A stretch of 64,000 bases of DNA from Collibacillus ludicampi (GCF_023705585.1 NZ_BOQE01000001.1:62001-126000), one strand, 5' to 3'. Positions 52,695-62,016 are shown, numbered from the stretch's first letter. Made by a program: numbers and translations. The notes: generated by a model not told the origin, from the sequence alone.

Positions 52695-53174
52695 TCAATA
52701 TCCCCCCCTTCCTGCCACGAATCCATGCCATGTGAGCGTCACACCGCCTACACTCGTTTGCATCAAGATGGTAACTCCCTTCCTGCTAGAATCTACTGTG
52801 AAGCTAAGTGATACCACGTCATTAGCGATAACGGAAGCCCCCACGCCGTTTACTTGACGCAAGATCTGATTCGATGCGTTACACCGATAGGTGATCTGAT
52901 CACCCGTTCCGTTATAAAAATTGAGTTCCTTTCCGTTCGACGAAACGGTGAAAAGTTTTCCGTCGTGGATTTCACTGCGCATAAAATAAAACCCTTGCCA
53001 CGCCTGTACATCTGTTTCCGTCCGTGCAAATTGCATCGATGCGAGATGGGCGAAGTGTCGGTTCCAAATGAGGACAGATGGTACGAGAATGGACATGACT
53101 ACGAGCGCGATCAACGTTTCGATAAGCGTTAATCCGCTCTCATCGTGCAGACAACGTATAGAGGCTGACTTCAT
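52695..53174 (-). CDS. Prepilin-type minor pilin (ComGF-like)
   Basis: One hundred fifty-nine residues with the class III signal GLTLIETLIALVVMSILVPS: cleavage before a Leu/Thr, Glu at +5 and a hydrophobic helix. The C-terminal part (SLSFTVDSSRKGVTILMQTS) is beta-rich. Gene overlaps the upstream pilin by 35 bases. Same place as comGF in a comG operon. Confidence 0.7.
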   Translation of the reverse strand: MKSASIRCLHDESGLTLIETLIALVVMSILVPSVLIWNRHFAHLASMQFARTETDVQAWQGFYFMRSEIHDGKLFTVSSNGKELNFYNGTGDQITYRCNASNQILRQVNGVGASVIANDVVSLSFTVDSSRKGVTILMQTSVGGVTLTWHGFVAGRGGY

Positions 53175-53484
53175 GGTTCGTTCCCCTCTCCGTCCAGGTA
53201 ACGGTCACCACTACTTGTGTTCCTAAGTCCTGGAGCTTCAACTCAACTTTCCCGTGATAGATAATACCTGAATCCGATACGTCAAACTCTTGCGGAGTAA
53301 GTGACGTGATGCGGTATCTTTCCAATATCTCATCGGCTATAGCTGTTGCTCTCTCAATCTGACCAGCCATTCGGTTCATCCTGTAAATGGAGCTTAAGAG
53401 CATCACGCCTCCTCCTAAAAAAGATCCCATAACGACAAGTGCCAGCATGCACTCGAGTAAACTGAATCCACAATCCCCTCTCAT
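53140..53484 (-). CDS. Prepilin-type minor pilin (ComGE-like)
   Basis: One hundred fourteen residues. The signal is GFSLLECMLALVVMGSFLGG, with Glu +5, and a helical start. A small beta domain (YHGKVELKLQDLGTQVVVTV) follows. Placed between the GspH-like pilin and the ComGF-like pilin; start overlaps the previous stop by four bases. Confidence 0.7.
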   Translation of the reverse strand: MRGDCGFSLLECMLALVVMGSFLGGGVMLLSSIYRMNRMAGQIERATAIADEILERYRITSLTPQEFDVSDSGIIYHGKVELKLQDLGTQVVVTVTWTERGTNHEVSLYTLSAR

Positions 53485-53933
53485 TTCTTTGCTACCCCCG
53501 TTACAGCTACTCTTCCCGTATGCATGTAGATTACGATCGTGGTTCGATCCCCGTACGCATTCACAAGCGGAATCGTTCCACTGGTCGTCACATGACCCGT
53601 ACCATCAAAACGAACGTGATTGTACGGTAACTGCGAGTACCCGTATGGATAGAAAATCCCTTTCGGATATTCCACACTGCGTACACGTGTGACTCCTTCA
53701 TAGACCGCATAACGGGGATCAAAAATGGCAAAGCGTATCTCATGATAATCGCTGTGTGCCATCGCGAAAGCTTGTGATTCACGAAGATCTGCAACAATCC
53801 TCTGAGTGACCGATTGCAACTGCCAGTACGCCTCGATACGACGAATCCCGGGGAGTGCGATTGTAAGTATGCTTGAAAAGATCACGAGTACAAGCAACAT
53901 TTCAAGCAATGTAAATCCTTTTTCACTCTTCAT
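53481..53933 (-). CDS. Prepilin-type minor pilin (ComGD/GspH-like)
   Basis: One hundred fifty residues with the signal KGFTLLEMLLVLVIFSSILT and a GspH-like beta domain (EIRFAIFDPRYAVYEGVTRV, then FDGTGHVTTSGTIPLVNAYG). It probably primes or caps the competence pilus. Follows comGC by three bases. Confidence 0.75.
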   Translation of the reverse strand: MKSEKGFTLLEMLLVLVIFSSILTIALPGIRRIEAYWQLQSVTQRIVADLRESQAFAMAHSDYHEIRFAIFDPRYAVYEGVTRVRSVEYPKGIFYPYGYSQLPYNHVRFDGTGHVTTSGTIPLVNAYGDRTTIVIYMHTGRVAVTGVAKK

Positions 53934-53936
53934 TTT

Positions 53937-54335
53937 CTAGTCACCGAGTTCGCCATGAACACTGCACTTCACAGTCACACTGGATCCGTCGTCCGATGTC
54001 GTAATTTCATACGTTCCCCCTGCAGGTTCAGTGGGGATCGATTGCAAATAATGCTTGTTTTTTAATTCTGTCAATATTTCTGCAGAACTGCCGGATGGAT
54101 AATGTCCATGCTCTAGATAATAATCTTCGAGTACGGCACGAATAAGACGTTGGTTCGCTTCACAGGATGTCTTCTGCGCTCGTTCGCCCGAACCCCGCAG
54201 ATGGGGCATCGCAACCGCCGAGATTACAGAAATGATAAAAAGTGAAATCAACAATTCAATGAGCGTAAATCCCGATGCACGAAGCGGTTTTTTATTCATC
54301 TTGTTCGATTTCATCATTTTTCTCATTCCTTTCAT
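53937..54335 (-). CDS. comGC: Major competence pilin ComGC-like
   Basis: One hundred thirty-two residues. Prepilin signal ASGFTLIELLISLFIISVIS, then the long N-terminal helix and a C-terminal domain with ALPAEPAGG-like SIPTEPAGGTYEI. ComGC is the main subunit of the DNA-uptake pilus. Start ATG may lie at 54335 or at ATG codons within ten residues. Confidence 0.8.
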   Translation of the reverse strand: MKGMRKMMKSNKMNKKPLRASGFTLIELLISLFIISVISAVAMPHLRGSGERAQKTSCEANQRLIRAVLEDYYLEHGHYPSGSSAEILTELKNKHYLQSIPTEPAGGTYEITTSDDGSSVTVKCSVHGELGD

Positions 54336-55381
54336 CGAATCGATTGAACCAATTCAACCATTGGCAGTATCATGGCGAGTGTGATCACCCCGATCACACC
54401 CCCGAGAAACAAAAGCATGCTTGGCTCCAGCAACTGTATGAACCGCTTGCTTTTGTTACGCAATTCTTGCGATAACTCCCCGGCTACATATTCACAGGCT
54501 GCGGACAAATCGCCGGTGGCTTCGGCAATCTCAATCGCCAGCAAGACTCTGATATCAACCCATGGTTGTGCCGATAGCGCTTCGGACAGTGTACTTCCCG
54601 CAAGTATTTTCGCCCGTATATGTTCGACCGTTTGACGCTCATAAGGTAACAAAGAGACATCGGCCATTCGTTGCAAAACGTCTAAGATTGGCAATCCTGA
54701 CGAAAGCAGCAGAGACAGGTTTTCAACCAAACGATAAGAAAATACAACCCGGTAGATGTCTTTGATAAACGGAAGAAAAAGGATTTTTGCGATTGTTTGT
54801 TTCATCATGCGAGGAAGTTTTCGGCGAGAAAAGAATAACAGCAGAAGAACGGTGAACGATGAGAATACAAACCATGGAAGTATGGCGCGAATTGAACCCG
54901 CCCACCGAAACAGTCGCTGTGTATCTTCCGGCAGCGGAAAACCCATTTGCAAATAGAGGACTTCAAATTGAGGCAGTATCACATACAGCAGAAAGAACGC
55001 TGTCACAATCGAGGCAATACATACGAGCAATGGATAGAAGGAAGCATTCCAAACATCCCGTCGAAAGGAAAGTTTCGCTTCATAATGATCGCTCAATCGA
55101 TAAAAGCTTTTCGCTAAATCTCCATTCGCCTCCCCTACAACGACCAGTGAATAGACAAGTAAAGGAAAGCCTTCAGCCAAAAAAAGTTGGGATAGCGGAC
55201 TCCCCCTTTCAATCCCCAGAATCAATTTGTCGAATAATTTCCGTTCCGCTTTGCCACATTGTTTCTTCATTAAACGAAGACCGGCAGTCAACGGATACCC
55301 ACAGCTCGTTAGTCCAGCCATCCGCGAACAAAAGCGCGCGAGCCAACGCTCGTTCCTCCATCGTTGACGTAACTGTGCCAT
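54332..55381 (-). CDS. comGB: Competence pilus inner-membrane protein ComGB
   Basis: About 349 residues from ATG 55381, behind GGGGGAG; an upstream in-frame extension has no site. T2SS F-type layout: two GspF repeats with RFCSRMAGLTSCGYPLTAGL and LSLLLSSGLPILDVLQRMAD, and three membrane helices (SIVTAFFLLYVILPQF, WFVFSSFTVLLLLFF, LLFLGGVIGVITLAMILPM). It overlaps comGA by about 173 bases in another frame. Confidence 0.85.
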   Translation of the reverse strand: MAQLRQRWRNERWLARFCSRMAGLTSCGYPLTAGLRLMKKQCGKAERKLFDKLILGIERGSPLSQLFLAEGFPLLVYSLVVVGEANGDLAKSFYRLSDHYEAKLSFRRDVWNASFYPLLVCIASIVTAFFLLYVILPQFEVLYLQMGFPLPEDTQRLFRWAGSIRAILPWFVFSSFTVLLLLFFSRRKLPRMMKQTIAKILFLPFIKDIYRVVFSYRLVENLSLLLSSGLPILDVLQRMADVSLLPYERQTVEHIRAKILAGSTLSEALSAQPWVDIRVLLAIEIAEATGDLSAACEYVAGELSQELRNKSKRFIQLLEPSMLLFLGGVIGVITLAMILPMVELVQSIR

Positions 55382-56411
55382 GTTCGTCTCCCCCGTATAA
55401 CCATTCGGGCGATTCAAACGAAAAATTCATGCTTCTTTCACGTTTGAGTCCCTCAACAAACTGGGTGCTGAGTTCATCATTCATGACAGTTAAATGAAAA
55501 ACTCCGCGTCTTCCCTGTAGACCTGTTCCATGACAAGTGGAACATAGACGTTCATTGCCCGATCCCTTACAGTATTCACATCGAACGCCCACCAATTTTT
55601 GTGAAAGAATACCGATTACACCGGCACTGACTAATTTGGGAGAAATGCCAAATTCGACAAGCCGGAGAAAAGCCCCTCTTGCGTCCATCGTATGTAATGT
55701 GCTTAATACCAAGTGACCTGTCAGCGATGCACGCACAGCAATTTCTGCCGTCTCTTCATCCCTTATTTCACCGACCATAATCACATTCGGATCTTGTCTG
55801 AGCACGGCACGCAACCCTCGTGCGAATGTCAAGCCCGCTCTGTCATTGATCTGTACTTGCGAAACACCGGGCACTCGCGATTCGATTGGATCCTCCAAAC
55901 TGGTCACACTGACCCGGGTTTTCACGAGATGGCGAAGCATCGCATATAATGTTGTCGTTTTGCCGGAACCGGTCGCCCCAGTGACTAAGAGTAGTCCTTG
56001 TGGAGCTTCGAGTAGCCAAAGGAGCCTTTCAAGATCTTTCTCTTCCATTCCCAGTTCTCCTAGTTCATGAATCTGTGACTGATATCGCAGGAGGCGCATC
56101 ACGACTTTCTCCCCGTACAATGTAGGCAATGTGGATACGCGTATATCCACATCCATGCCACCCGCTCCTAGATGAAAGCTTCCATCTTGCGGCAGTCTTC
56201 GCTCCGCAATATCAATCCCTGCCAATACTTTGATTCTTTGAACCACCCCCGTATCACAAGATGGAATGTCAGCCATAAAGACTAATTGTCCATCAATGCG
56301 AAACCTGACCTGATAGCCTTCCTCAAAAGGTTCCATGTGAATATCACTGGCATTTTTCGCAAGTGCAAGTTGTAGGGTTTGCTCCACCCACTCGGCAGCA
56401 TTCATCGTCAC
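55209..56411 (-). CDS. comGA: Competence pilus ATPase ComGA
   Basis: Four hundred residues, GspE/PilB type. N-terminal domain with ALAKNASDIHMEPFEEGYQV, Walker A GATGSGKTTTLYAML, Asp box LEDPIESRVPGVSQVQIND, Walker B IMVGEIRDEETAEIA, His box HLVLSTLHTMDA, and a zinc site CEYCKGSG/CSTCHGTG. The last 57 or so codons overlap the start of comGB in a different frame and look less conserved. First gene of the comG operon. Confidence 0.88.
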   Translation of the reverse strand: MTMNAAEWVEQTLQLALAKNASDIHMEPFEEGYQVRFRIDGQLVFMADIPSCDTGVVQRIKVLAGIDIAERRLPQDGSFHLGAGGMDVDIRVSTLPTLYGEKVVMRLLRYQSQIHELGELGMEEKDLERLLWLLEAPQGLLLVTGATGSGKTTTLYAMLRHLVKTRVSVTSLEDPIESRVPGVSQVQINDRAGLTFARGLRAVLRQDPNVIMVGEIRDEETAEIAVRASLTGHLVLSTLHTMDARGAFLRLVEFGISPKLVSAGVIGILSQKLVGVRCEYCKGSGNERLCSTCHGTGLQGRRGVFHLTVMNDELSTQFVEGLKRERSMNFSFESPEWLYGGDEHGTVTSTMEERALARALLFADGWTNELWVSVDCRSSFNEETMWQSGTEIIRQIDSGD

Positions 56412-56461
56412 ATCTCTCCTTCCTCTGAAAGCATTTGTGTATAGAATTGAGATTCTCGGTT

Positions 56462-56560
56462 TAATAAAAAAATCCTTCTTAAAAATATAAAAAATAAGTT
56501 GTTAATATATATTTTTTATTTTTAAAATAAATTTCCTCTTAACAAGAAGGTCTAAAAACT
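56462..56560. promoter_or_regulatory. AT-rich leader with long imperfect inverted repeat before comGA
   Basis: CCTTCTT near 56472 and AAGAAGG near 56545 frame an almost pure A/T stretch whose halves are themselves near mirror images. It lies between the obg terminator and the comGA start. ComK acts through AT boxes upstream of comG in Bacillus; no perfect AAAA-N5-TTTT is seen. Confidence 0.35.
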
Positions 56561-56597
56561 CTGATCGTTCCACAGTTCATCTTATCTTTAAAAATCT

Positions 56598-56644
56598 ATG
56601 AAAAAAGGCGTGAAAGAGCTTTACTCGCACGCTCTTCCGACGCC
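56598..56644 (-). terminator. Terminator of obg
   Basis: GGCGT...AGAGC/GCTCT...ACGCC with an internal bulge, then TTTTTT on the minus strand. Confidence 0.7.
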
Positions 56645-56650
56645 TTCTGC

Positions 56651-57940
56651 CTATTCGACAAAATCAAATTCATAATCACCGATGCGAATCGTATCACCGT
56701 CTTCTGCCCCGCGTTTACGCAGTTCATCATCGACCCCCATCGCTTTCATAATCCGTTGGAAACGTTTGACCGCATCATATTGTTCGAAGTTTGTCATTTT
56801 CACAAGCTTTTCAATTTTTGCCGAATGAATGACAAACACGTCATTGTCTCTTGTGATCGTGAACGAATCATCTTCGTCTTCGAGACGATACACTTTTCGT
56901 TCCTGTTGTTCCTCCACTTCGGTGAGCGCATCCTCCTGTACAAGAGGGATTGTATCAAGCAAATCGGCCACTGCATACATCAGTTCTTGTACTCCTTGAC
57001 GCGTAACACCGGAAATCGGATAAATCGGGATATCTTCCTTTAATTTTTCCCGGAATTCACGAAGATTTTCTTCGGCACCAGGTACATCCATTTTATTTGC
57101 CGCAATGATCACCGGAAGTTTTCCCAATCTCTCGTTATATTGGGTTAACTCGTTCGTGATCGTGACGAAATCTTCATATGGATCACGCCCTTCTGTAGCG
57201 GCTATGTCGACCACATGGACGATCACTCTTGTTCGTTCCGCGTGACGCAAGAACTGATGGCCAAGACCATGGCCTTCATGCGCCCCCTCAATCAATCCAG
57301 GGAGATCGGCCATAACAAAGCTGCGTCCGTCACCAACATCCACGACACCGAGATTTGGAGTTAAAGTTGTAAAATGGTAAGCTCCGATTTTCGGGCGGGC
57401 CGAAGAAACAACGGAGAGCAACGTGGATTTTCCGACGCTCGGGAAACCAACTAATCCAACATCCGCCAAAACTTTCAATTCCAACTGAATCCATCGTTCT
57501 TCTCCCGGCTCTCCTTTTTCCGCAATTTCCGGAGCCTTATTGGCCGGGGTAGCAAACCGCGTGTTGCCGCGACCCCCGCGACCGCCATGAGCGACAACTA
57601 AACGTTGTCCGTGACGAACCAAATCACCGAGAAACTCTCCGCTTTCCGCATCGATTACCGTAGTGCCTGGGGGAACGCGCACAACGAGATCTTCAGCGTT
57701 TCTCCCATGTTGATTCTTGGGCTTTCCGTGCTCACCGCGATCCGCTTTAAAATGGCGTTGATACTTAAAATCAAGCAGTGTTCGTAATCCTTCATCAACG
57801 ACGAGAACGACGTCTCCTCCGCAACCACCGTCTCCTCCCGCCGGTCCTCCTTCCGGAACATATTTCTCGCGGCGAAACGATACGATGCCGTTTCCGCCGT
57901 CTCCACCTTTCACATACACTCTAGCTGTATCGACAAACAT
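56651..57940 (-). CDS. obg: Obg GTPase (ObgE/CgtA)
   Basis: Four hundred twenty-nine residues. Glycine-rich Obg fold at 1-158 ([20 protein letters not shown]), G domain with Walker [32 protein letters not shown], and the C-terminal OCT domain. Essential GTPase linked with ribosome assembly and sporulation start. spo0B lies three bases upstream, the usual Bacilli pair. Confidence 0.97.
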   Translation of the reverse strand: MFVDTARVYVKGGDGGNGIVSFRREKYVPEGGPAGGDGGCGGDVVLVVDEGLRTLLDFKYQRHFKADRGEHGKPKNQHGRNAEDLVVRVPPGTTVIDAESGEFLGDLVRHGQRLVVAHGGRGGRGNTRFATPANKAPEIAEKGEPGEERWIQLELKVLADVGLVGFPSVGKSTLLSVVSSARPKIGAYHFTTLTPNLGVVDVGDGRSFVMADLPGLIEGAHEGHGLGHQFLRHAERTRVIVHVVDIAATEGRDPYEDFVTITNELTQYNERLGKLPVIIAANKMDVPGAEENLREFREKLKEDIPIYPISGVTRQGVQELMYAVADLLDTIPLVQEDALTEVEEQQERKVYRLEDEDDSFTITRDNDVFVIHSAKIEKLVKMTNFEQYDAVKRFQRIMKAMGVDDELRKRGAEDGDTIRIGDYEFDFVE

Positions 57941-57943
57941 TCC

Positions 57944-58813
57944 TCATGTTCCTTTCCTATATGTCTCTCTTGATATTGTGAGGTCTTCGAGCTTATTCTT
58001 TCCGTTCAAGCGATCTGCAGTATTTTCCTTGATCCATTTGGGAAGACGCAATCCCTTCTTGCTATAGGAGAGATGAAAGGTCAACTGATAACCGTCTGCT
58101 ACCGGATCCGAAGCTTCAAAGACCAATCCCTGTCCCGTGACGATCGATATGACTTCATCGACATATTCGTCAGTTATAGATTCTCCAGAAACATGAAGTC
58201 CTATTGAAAATCCTTCCACACCCCGTTGAAGAATCGAGAAGCTCCAATTGACAGGTTTGCCTCGCCGATTCGCCAATTCCCCACCTCCGGCACAGATCTC
58301 AAAAAATGTATCGGCTAACTCTGACTCGACGACAAAGGGGAGGTCTTCACCTGTGAATCCGAGTGCTTGCACGTCGATCTGCAGCAGCGGATAGCGCAAT
58401 GTGGCCTCCATTACACGATAGGCAACCAGTGGGCTCGGGAGACTTCCGATTTTGGCATGTTTGCGCGCTTCTTCTACACATGTGCGTATCGGGTCGGCCA
58501 TCCGTTCATATTTTTTCATTTGCATATAACCTTGTACCAATTGGATGTGGTTTAACCAATCATGGCGGTATTGCGACATCATTCGCAACGTCTCTTCCCG
58601 TTGTTCACGCAATTCCATTTCCCTCATCGCCGCTTGCCGCAATGGCAACCACCAGCAACAATAGACTCCTTGTATGAGAACAAATGCACAAGGAATGGCC
58701 ATTACCCAAAACGGGAGTGCATATGTGAACCCAATGGCTATTATGCTGAAAAGGATCATGCAAGTCAAAGCAAGCAAAACTTTCCTATCGGTTGATCGTT
58801 GAGACATCTTCAT
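57944..58813 (-). CDS. spo0B: Spo0B-like phosphotransferase with membrane anchor
   Basis: About 289 residues from ATG 58813, behind GGAAGTG. Two N-terminal membrane helices (LLALTCMILFSIIAIGFTYA and VMAIPCAFVLIQGVYCCWWL), a helix, then the Spo0B dimerisation hairpin with the phospho-accepting histidine in SQYRHDWLNHIQLVQGYMQM, and a degenerate kinase-like C-terminal domain. It passes phosphate from Spo0F to Spo0A. In Bacillus subtilis Spo0B is cytoplasmic and shorter, so the anchor is unusual. Next to obg as in other Bacilli. Confidence 0.85.
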   Translation of the reverse strand: MKMSQRSTDRKVLLALTCMILFSIIAIGFTYALPFWVMAIPCAFVLIQGVYCCWWLPLRQAAMREMELREQREETLRMMSQYRHDWLNHIQLVQGYMQMKKYERMADPIRTCVEEARKHAKIGSLPSPLVAYRVMEATLRYPLLQIDVQALGFTGEDLPFVVESELADTFFEICAGGGELANRRGKPVNWSFSILQRGVEGFSIGLHVSGESITDEYVDEVISIVTGQGLVFEASDPVADGYQLTFHLSYSKKGLRLPKWIKENTADRLNGKNKLEDLTISRETYRKGT

Positions 58814-58910
58814 GTACGAATTCACTTCCGTTACCTAAATTACTCCAATAAATTCCTTTCGACAACTCCATAGAAGATTCCTTTTTACAAATCTCAATTT
58901 TGATACCCGG

Positions 58911-58955
58911 AAAGTATAAATTGTGGTTTGTTCTTTTAACCACAATTTATACTTT
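58911..58955. repeat. 18-bp perfect inverted repeat between rpmA and spo0B
   Basis: AAAGTATAAATTGTGGTT (58911-58928) and its exact reverse complement (58938-58955) with a 9-base loop. It is AT-rich and has no T run, so it is not a usual terminator. It may be an operator or an RNA-stabilising hairpin for spo0B-obg. Confidence 0.6.
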
Positions 58956-58965
58956 ACTAGTTGCA

Positions 58966-58999
58966 AAAAAAAGCAGTCCAGCCCCATCGCTGAACTGCT
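58966..58999 (-). terminator. Terminator of the rplU-prp-rpmA operon
   Basis: AGCAGTTCAGC/GCTGGACTGCT (one wobble) with a 6-base loop, then eight T on the minus strand. Confidence 0.85.
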
Positions 59000-59017
59000 C
59001 TCGTGTCATTCCTACAC

Positions 59018-59323
59018 TTACGCTTGGACCGCCGCTTCTTGTACCTCTACAGGATAAACGGAAACGCGCTTCTTGTCACGTCCCATTCGTTCAAAAGCGA
59101 CACGGCCAGCAACTTTGGCAAAGAGAGTGTCATCACCGCCCTTGCCAACGTTCAAACCGGGATAGATCTTCGTTCCACGCTGACGAACCAAAATCGACCC
59201 AGCCGTTACGATTTGACCGTCTTGGCGCTTCACACCAAGGCGCTTCGAAATCGAATCACGTCCGTTCTTTGTAGAACCTACCCCTTTTTTCGATGCGAAC
59301 TGTTGAAGGTTTAATTGGATCAT
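59018..59323 (-). CDS. rpmA: Ribosomal protein L27 with cleavable N-terminal extension
   Basis: One hundred one residues. The first nine residues (MIQLNLQQF) precede the conserved mature start [15 protein letters not shown]; this is the extension typical of Bacillota L27, removed by the protease Prp encoded just upstream. Usual site is LNLQFF before the Ala; here the second-last F is Q. Core [21 protein letters not shown] is normal. Confidence 0.96.
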   Translation of the reverse strand: MIQLNLQQFASKKGVGSTKNGRDSISKRLGVKRQDGQIVTAGSILVRQRGTKIYPGLNVGKGGDDTLFAKVAGRVAFERMGRDKKRVSVYPVEVQEAAVQA

Positions 59324-59670
59324 GTATCTCCACCTCCTTTGTTCGGAAACTTATCGATGACACGAAGATGCTTCGGAAATTCTTCCGCCCAAGAACGAAT
59401 ACCATAAATCATGCTCTCAAGCAATAATTGCACCTTGTCATCCAGATCCCCAGACAATTCAGGGACATCCGATTCTATAAGCCCGTCCTTGCTGATCGCA
59501 GGCAAACGAACACCGAGCAACGCCTCAGGAGCATTCACTCCGTTTTGGACAAGACTCGATATCGCCGCACACAATAGATCCTGTCCGTGCTGAGCGAAAT
59601 CGGCATGTCCACGAACGGAAAAATGACGAATTCGCCCCCTGTGATCACGACGCACATGTACCTGAATCAT
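59320..59670 (-). CDS. prp: Ribosomal-processing cysteine protease Prp
   Basis: One hundred sixteen residues. The catalytic pair is His near residue 22 ([16 protein letters not shown]) and Cys near 34 in [11 protein letters not shown]. It trims the L27 N-terminal extension. It lies between rplU and rpmA with four-base overlaps of starts and stops, the standard order (ysxB). Confidence 0.93.
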   Translation of the reverse strand: MIQVHVRRDHRGRIRHFSVRGHADFAQHGQDLLCAAISSLVQNGVNAPEALLGVRLPAISKDGLIESDVPELSGDLDDKVQLLLESMIYGIRSWAEEFPKHLRVIDKFPNKGGGDT

Positions 59671-59981
59671 TACGCGTTAATCTTTTCGATCTGAACTTTG
59701 GTGTACGGTTGACGATGACCTTGCTTTTTGCGGGAATTCTTTTTCGCTTTATATTTGAAGACAATGATCTTCTTCGCTTTCCCGTGGCCAACCACTTTCG
59801 CAGAAACGGAAGCGCCCGCGATTGTCGGCGAACCAACGATCACACCGTCTTCCTTAGCAACAAGCAAAACTTTGTCGAAGTTAACGCTTGCGCCTTCTTC
59901 CGCAGCGAGTTTCTCAATAACAAGAACGTCGCCTTCTTGTACTTTGTACTGTTTACCACCGGTTTCAAGAATTGCGTACAC
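59670..59981 (-). CDS. rplU: Ribosomal protein L21
   Basis: One hundred three residues from GTG 59981, nine bases after GGAGG, giving the usual start [18 protein letters not shown]. Core motifs [20 protein letters not shown] and [15 protein letters not shown] are intact. First gene of the rplU-prp-rpmA operon. Confidence 0.97.
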   Translation of the reverse strand: MYAILETGGKQYKVQEGDVLVIEKLAAEEGASVNFDKVLLVAKEDGVIVGSPTIAGASVSAKVVGHGKAKKIIVFKYKAKKNSRKKQGHRQPYTKVQIEKINA

Positions 59982-60004
59982 AGATCGCACCTCCTTCACC
60001 CAAA

Positions 60005-60135
60005 CTCGCTAGCACCAGGTACCTTAAACGGATTTCCAGACCCGTGCCAAGCGGTTACAGCAAGCGATCGTTCGCATACTACAATGAATGGCGAACATTC
60101 TTTACCTAATGCCTAAAAATACGCTTACCTACGAT
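60005..60135 (-). promoter_or_regulatory. Ribosomal protein L21 leader
   Basis: The 160 bases between rng and rplU hold paired segments on the minus strand, such as GCGAACGATCGC-like and TACCTGGTGCTAGCG pieces, ahead of the rplU ribosome site. An L21 leader RNA is known at this place in Bacilli; I see the location and several stems, not the full consensus. Confidence 0.4.
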
Positions 60136-60161
60136 ATCCTAACATAGCAAGATAAAAGTTG

Positions 60162-61859
60162 TCAATGTATGTTTTCTTCGTCCACGAGGGTTGCTTTCGC
60201 GTATGTACGAAAAACTTGCCTCACTTTGACAATCACTTTTTGACCTACGTACCTTCCTCCGTTGCTAACGTTTAGTATAAAACCTTCGATCCGAGCAATG
60301 CCGTCTCGCGGGGTGTGTTCATGTGGCTCTTCCACATAGACACGCAGGACTTGACCCGGGTAAACAGGAGTTGCCCATTTTTCAATTTCTCCAAGCGAAT
60401 CTTCCAAAATGCGATAGTCAATAAGAGACAACTCGCTTCTGCCTTTCACATAAATCTTCTTCCCGACTGCCTTCTCCAACTGTATCAGGTTGTCTCCCCC
60501 GGGGCCAATCAATTTCGCGGCTACCGATGGATGCGCTTCGATCAAGAAGGCTGCTTTGTCGTTTTGACCGGATATTTCTTTCAACTCGCGTTCAATGCGA
60601 ATCGCGATCGTTTCTTCTGTGTACGTTTTACCCGTACCTTCACAACTTGGACACGGTTTTCTCAAGATTTCGTCCAAGCTCTGGCGATTTTTCTTTCGGG
60701 TCATTTCCAAAAGCCCGAGTTGTGTCCATCCAAAAAGCTGAGTACGTGTGCGATCCCGTTTTAGTTGAAATTCCAATTCCGCGAGAACTTGTTTTCGATG
60801 CTCTTCTTGCGGCATATCGATGAAATCGATGATGATCATCCCTCCGATATCCCGCAAGCGGATTTGGCGCGCAATCTCGCGAGCAGCTTCCAGATTGATC
60901 TTCAGTACCGTTTCTTCAAGAGAAGTCGTTCCAACAAACTTCCCGGTATTCACATCGATCGCTGTCAACGCCTCCATTGCGTCGATCACAATATAGCCAC
61001 CCGATTTCAGCCATACCTTGCGTCTGAGGGATCGTTCAATCTCTCCCTCAATCTGGTAACGTTTAAAAATCGGTTCACTTCCTTCATACAATTGCACACG
61101 TTCTTTTAGATGTGGCGCCACATGGGTGAGCAGATCGCATACGGAATCGTAACAGGCTTTCCTGTCGACAATGAAGGAGTCCGTGTCTTCCGTAAATAAA
61201 TCCCGAACCGATCGCGCAAGAAGGTTAAGATCTTGATACAGCAAACAAGGAGCCGTCAGTGTTTGACTTTGTCGCAACACATGCTGCCACACCCCTTTCA
61301 GGAACTTGTAGTCCTGTTCTATTTGTTCCACGGATACGTCTTGTGCCGCCGTCCTCACGATGATCCCGGCTTCCGAAAGACGAATCTTGTCGACGATTCT
61401 CTTCAGTCTCTCTCGCTCCGTCTCATCCACAATCCTTCTGGACACCCCTACGTAATCGGAATAAGGCATAACAACAGTGTATCGTCCGGCAAGAGCGATC
61501 TGTGTAGTCACTCGTGCCCCCTTCGTTCCCGTGGGTTCTTTTTCAATCTGAACGATGATCTCCTGTCCTTTCCGCAAGATATCAGTGATCTCCTTTTTTT
61601 GATCCACCTCTTTTTCGCTGGACAGAAGGAATCCTGGTAGTGCATCATCCCTGTACAAAAACGCGTTTTTCCCCGTTCCTATATCGATAAATGCCGCTTG
61701 CATCCCAGGCAGCACATTTTCCACTCGTCCCTTGTAAATGTTACCAAGAAAACGATGACAGACGGATCTTTGGACATAAAGTTCCATCAATCGTCCCTCT
61801 TCCAGAAGGGCCACTCTCATTTCTTTCGCATCATCATTCACAATGATTTTTCGCTGCAT
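60162..61859 (-). CDS. rng: Ribonuclease G/E family protein
   Basis: About 565 residues from ATG 61859, behind AAGGAGG. S1 domain near the start (LGNIYKGRVENVLPGMQAAF), the RNase E/G catalytic core with the metal-binding D in AIDVNTGKFVG and D in IIIDFIDM, and the zinc-link CPSCEGTG. An endoribonuclease for rRNA or mRNA processing. It lies between spoIVFB and rplU, as usual for Bacilli with RNase G. Confidence 0.93.
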   Translation of the reverse strand: MQRKIIVNDDAKEMRVALLEEGRLMELYVQRSVCHRFLGNIYKGRVENVLPGMQAAFIDIGTGKNAFLYRDDALPGFLLSSEKEVDQKKEITDILRKGQEIIVQIEKEPTGTKGARVTTQIALAGRYTVVMPYSDYVGVSRRIVDETERERLKRIVDKIRLSEAGIIVRTAAQDVSVEQIEQDYKFLKGVWQHVLRQSQTLTAPCLLYQDLNLLARSVRDLFTEDTDSFIVDRKACYDSVCDLLTHVAPHLKERVQLYEGSEPIFKRYQIEGEIERSLRRKVWLKSGGYIVIDAMEALTAIDVNTGKFVGTTSLEETVLKINLEAAREIARQIRLRDIGGMIIIDFIDMPQEEHRKQVLAELEFQLKRDRTRTQLFGWTQLGLLEMTRKKNRQSLDEILRKPCPSCEGTGKTYTEETIAIRIERELKEISGQNDKAAFLIEAHPSVAAKLIGPGGDNLIQLEKAVGKKIYVKGRSELSLIDYRILEDSLGEIEKWATPVYPGQVLRVYVEEPHEHTPRDGIARIEGFILNVSNGGRYVGQKVIVKVRQVFRTYAKATLVDEENIH

Positions 61860-62016
61860 CTTTCCACCTCCTTCCACCGGCCAGTCATGTCGTAACGCGA
61901 CTCTCGTACGGATACCTTCCCGTCAGTATCTCTTTCGTTCGCTTGCTTCCACTCCCCAACCATTTCGACAAAGAATCTTGATTCCCTTTTTCAAGCGATC
62001 GGACGCTTTCCACTCC

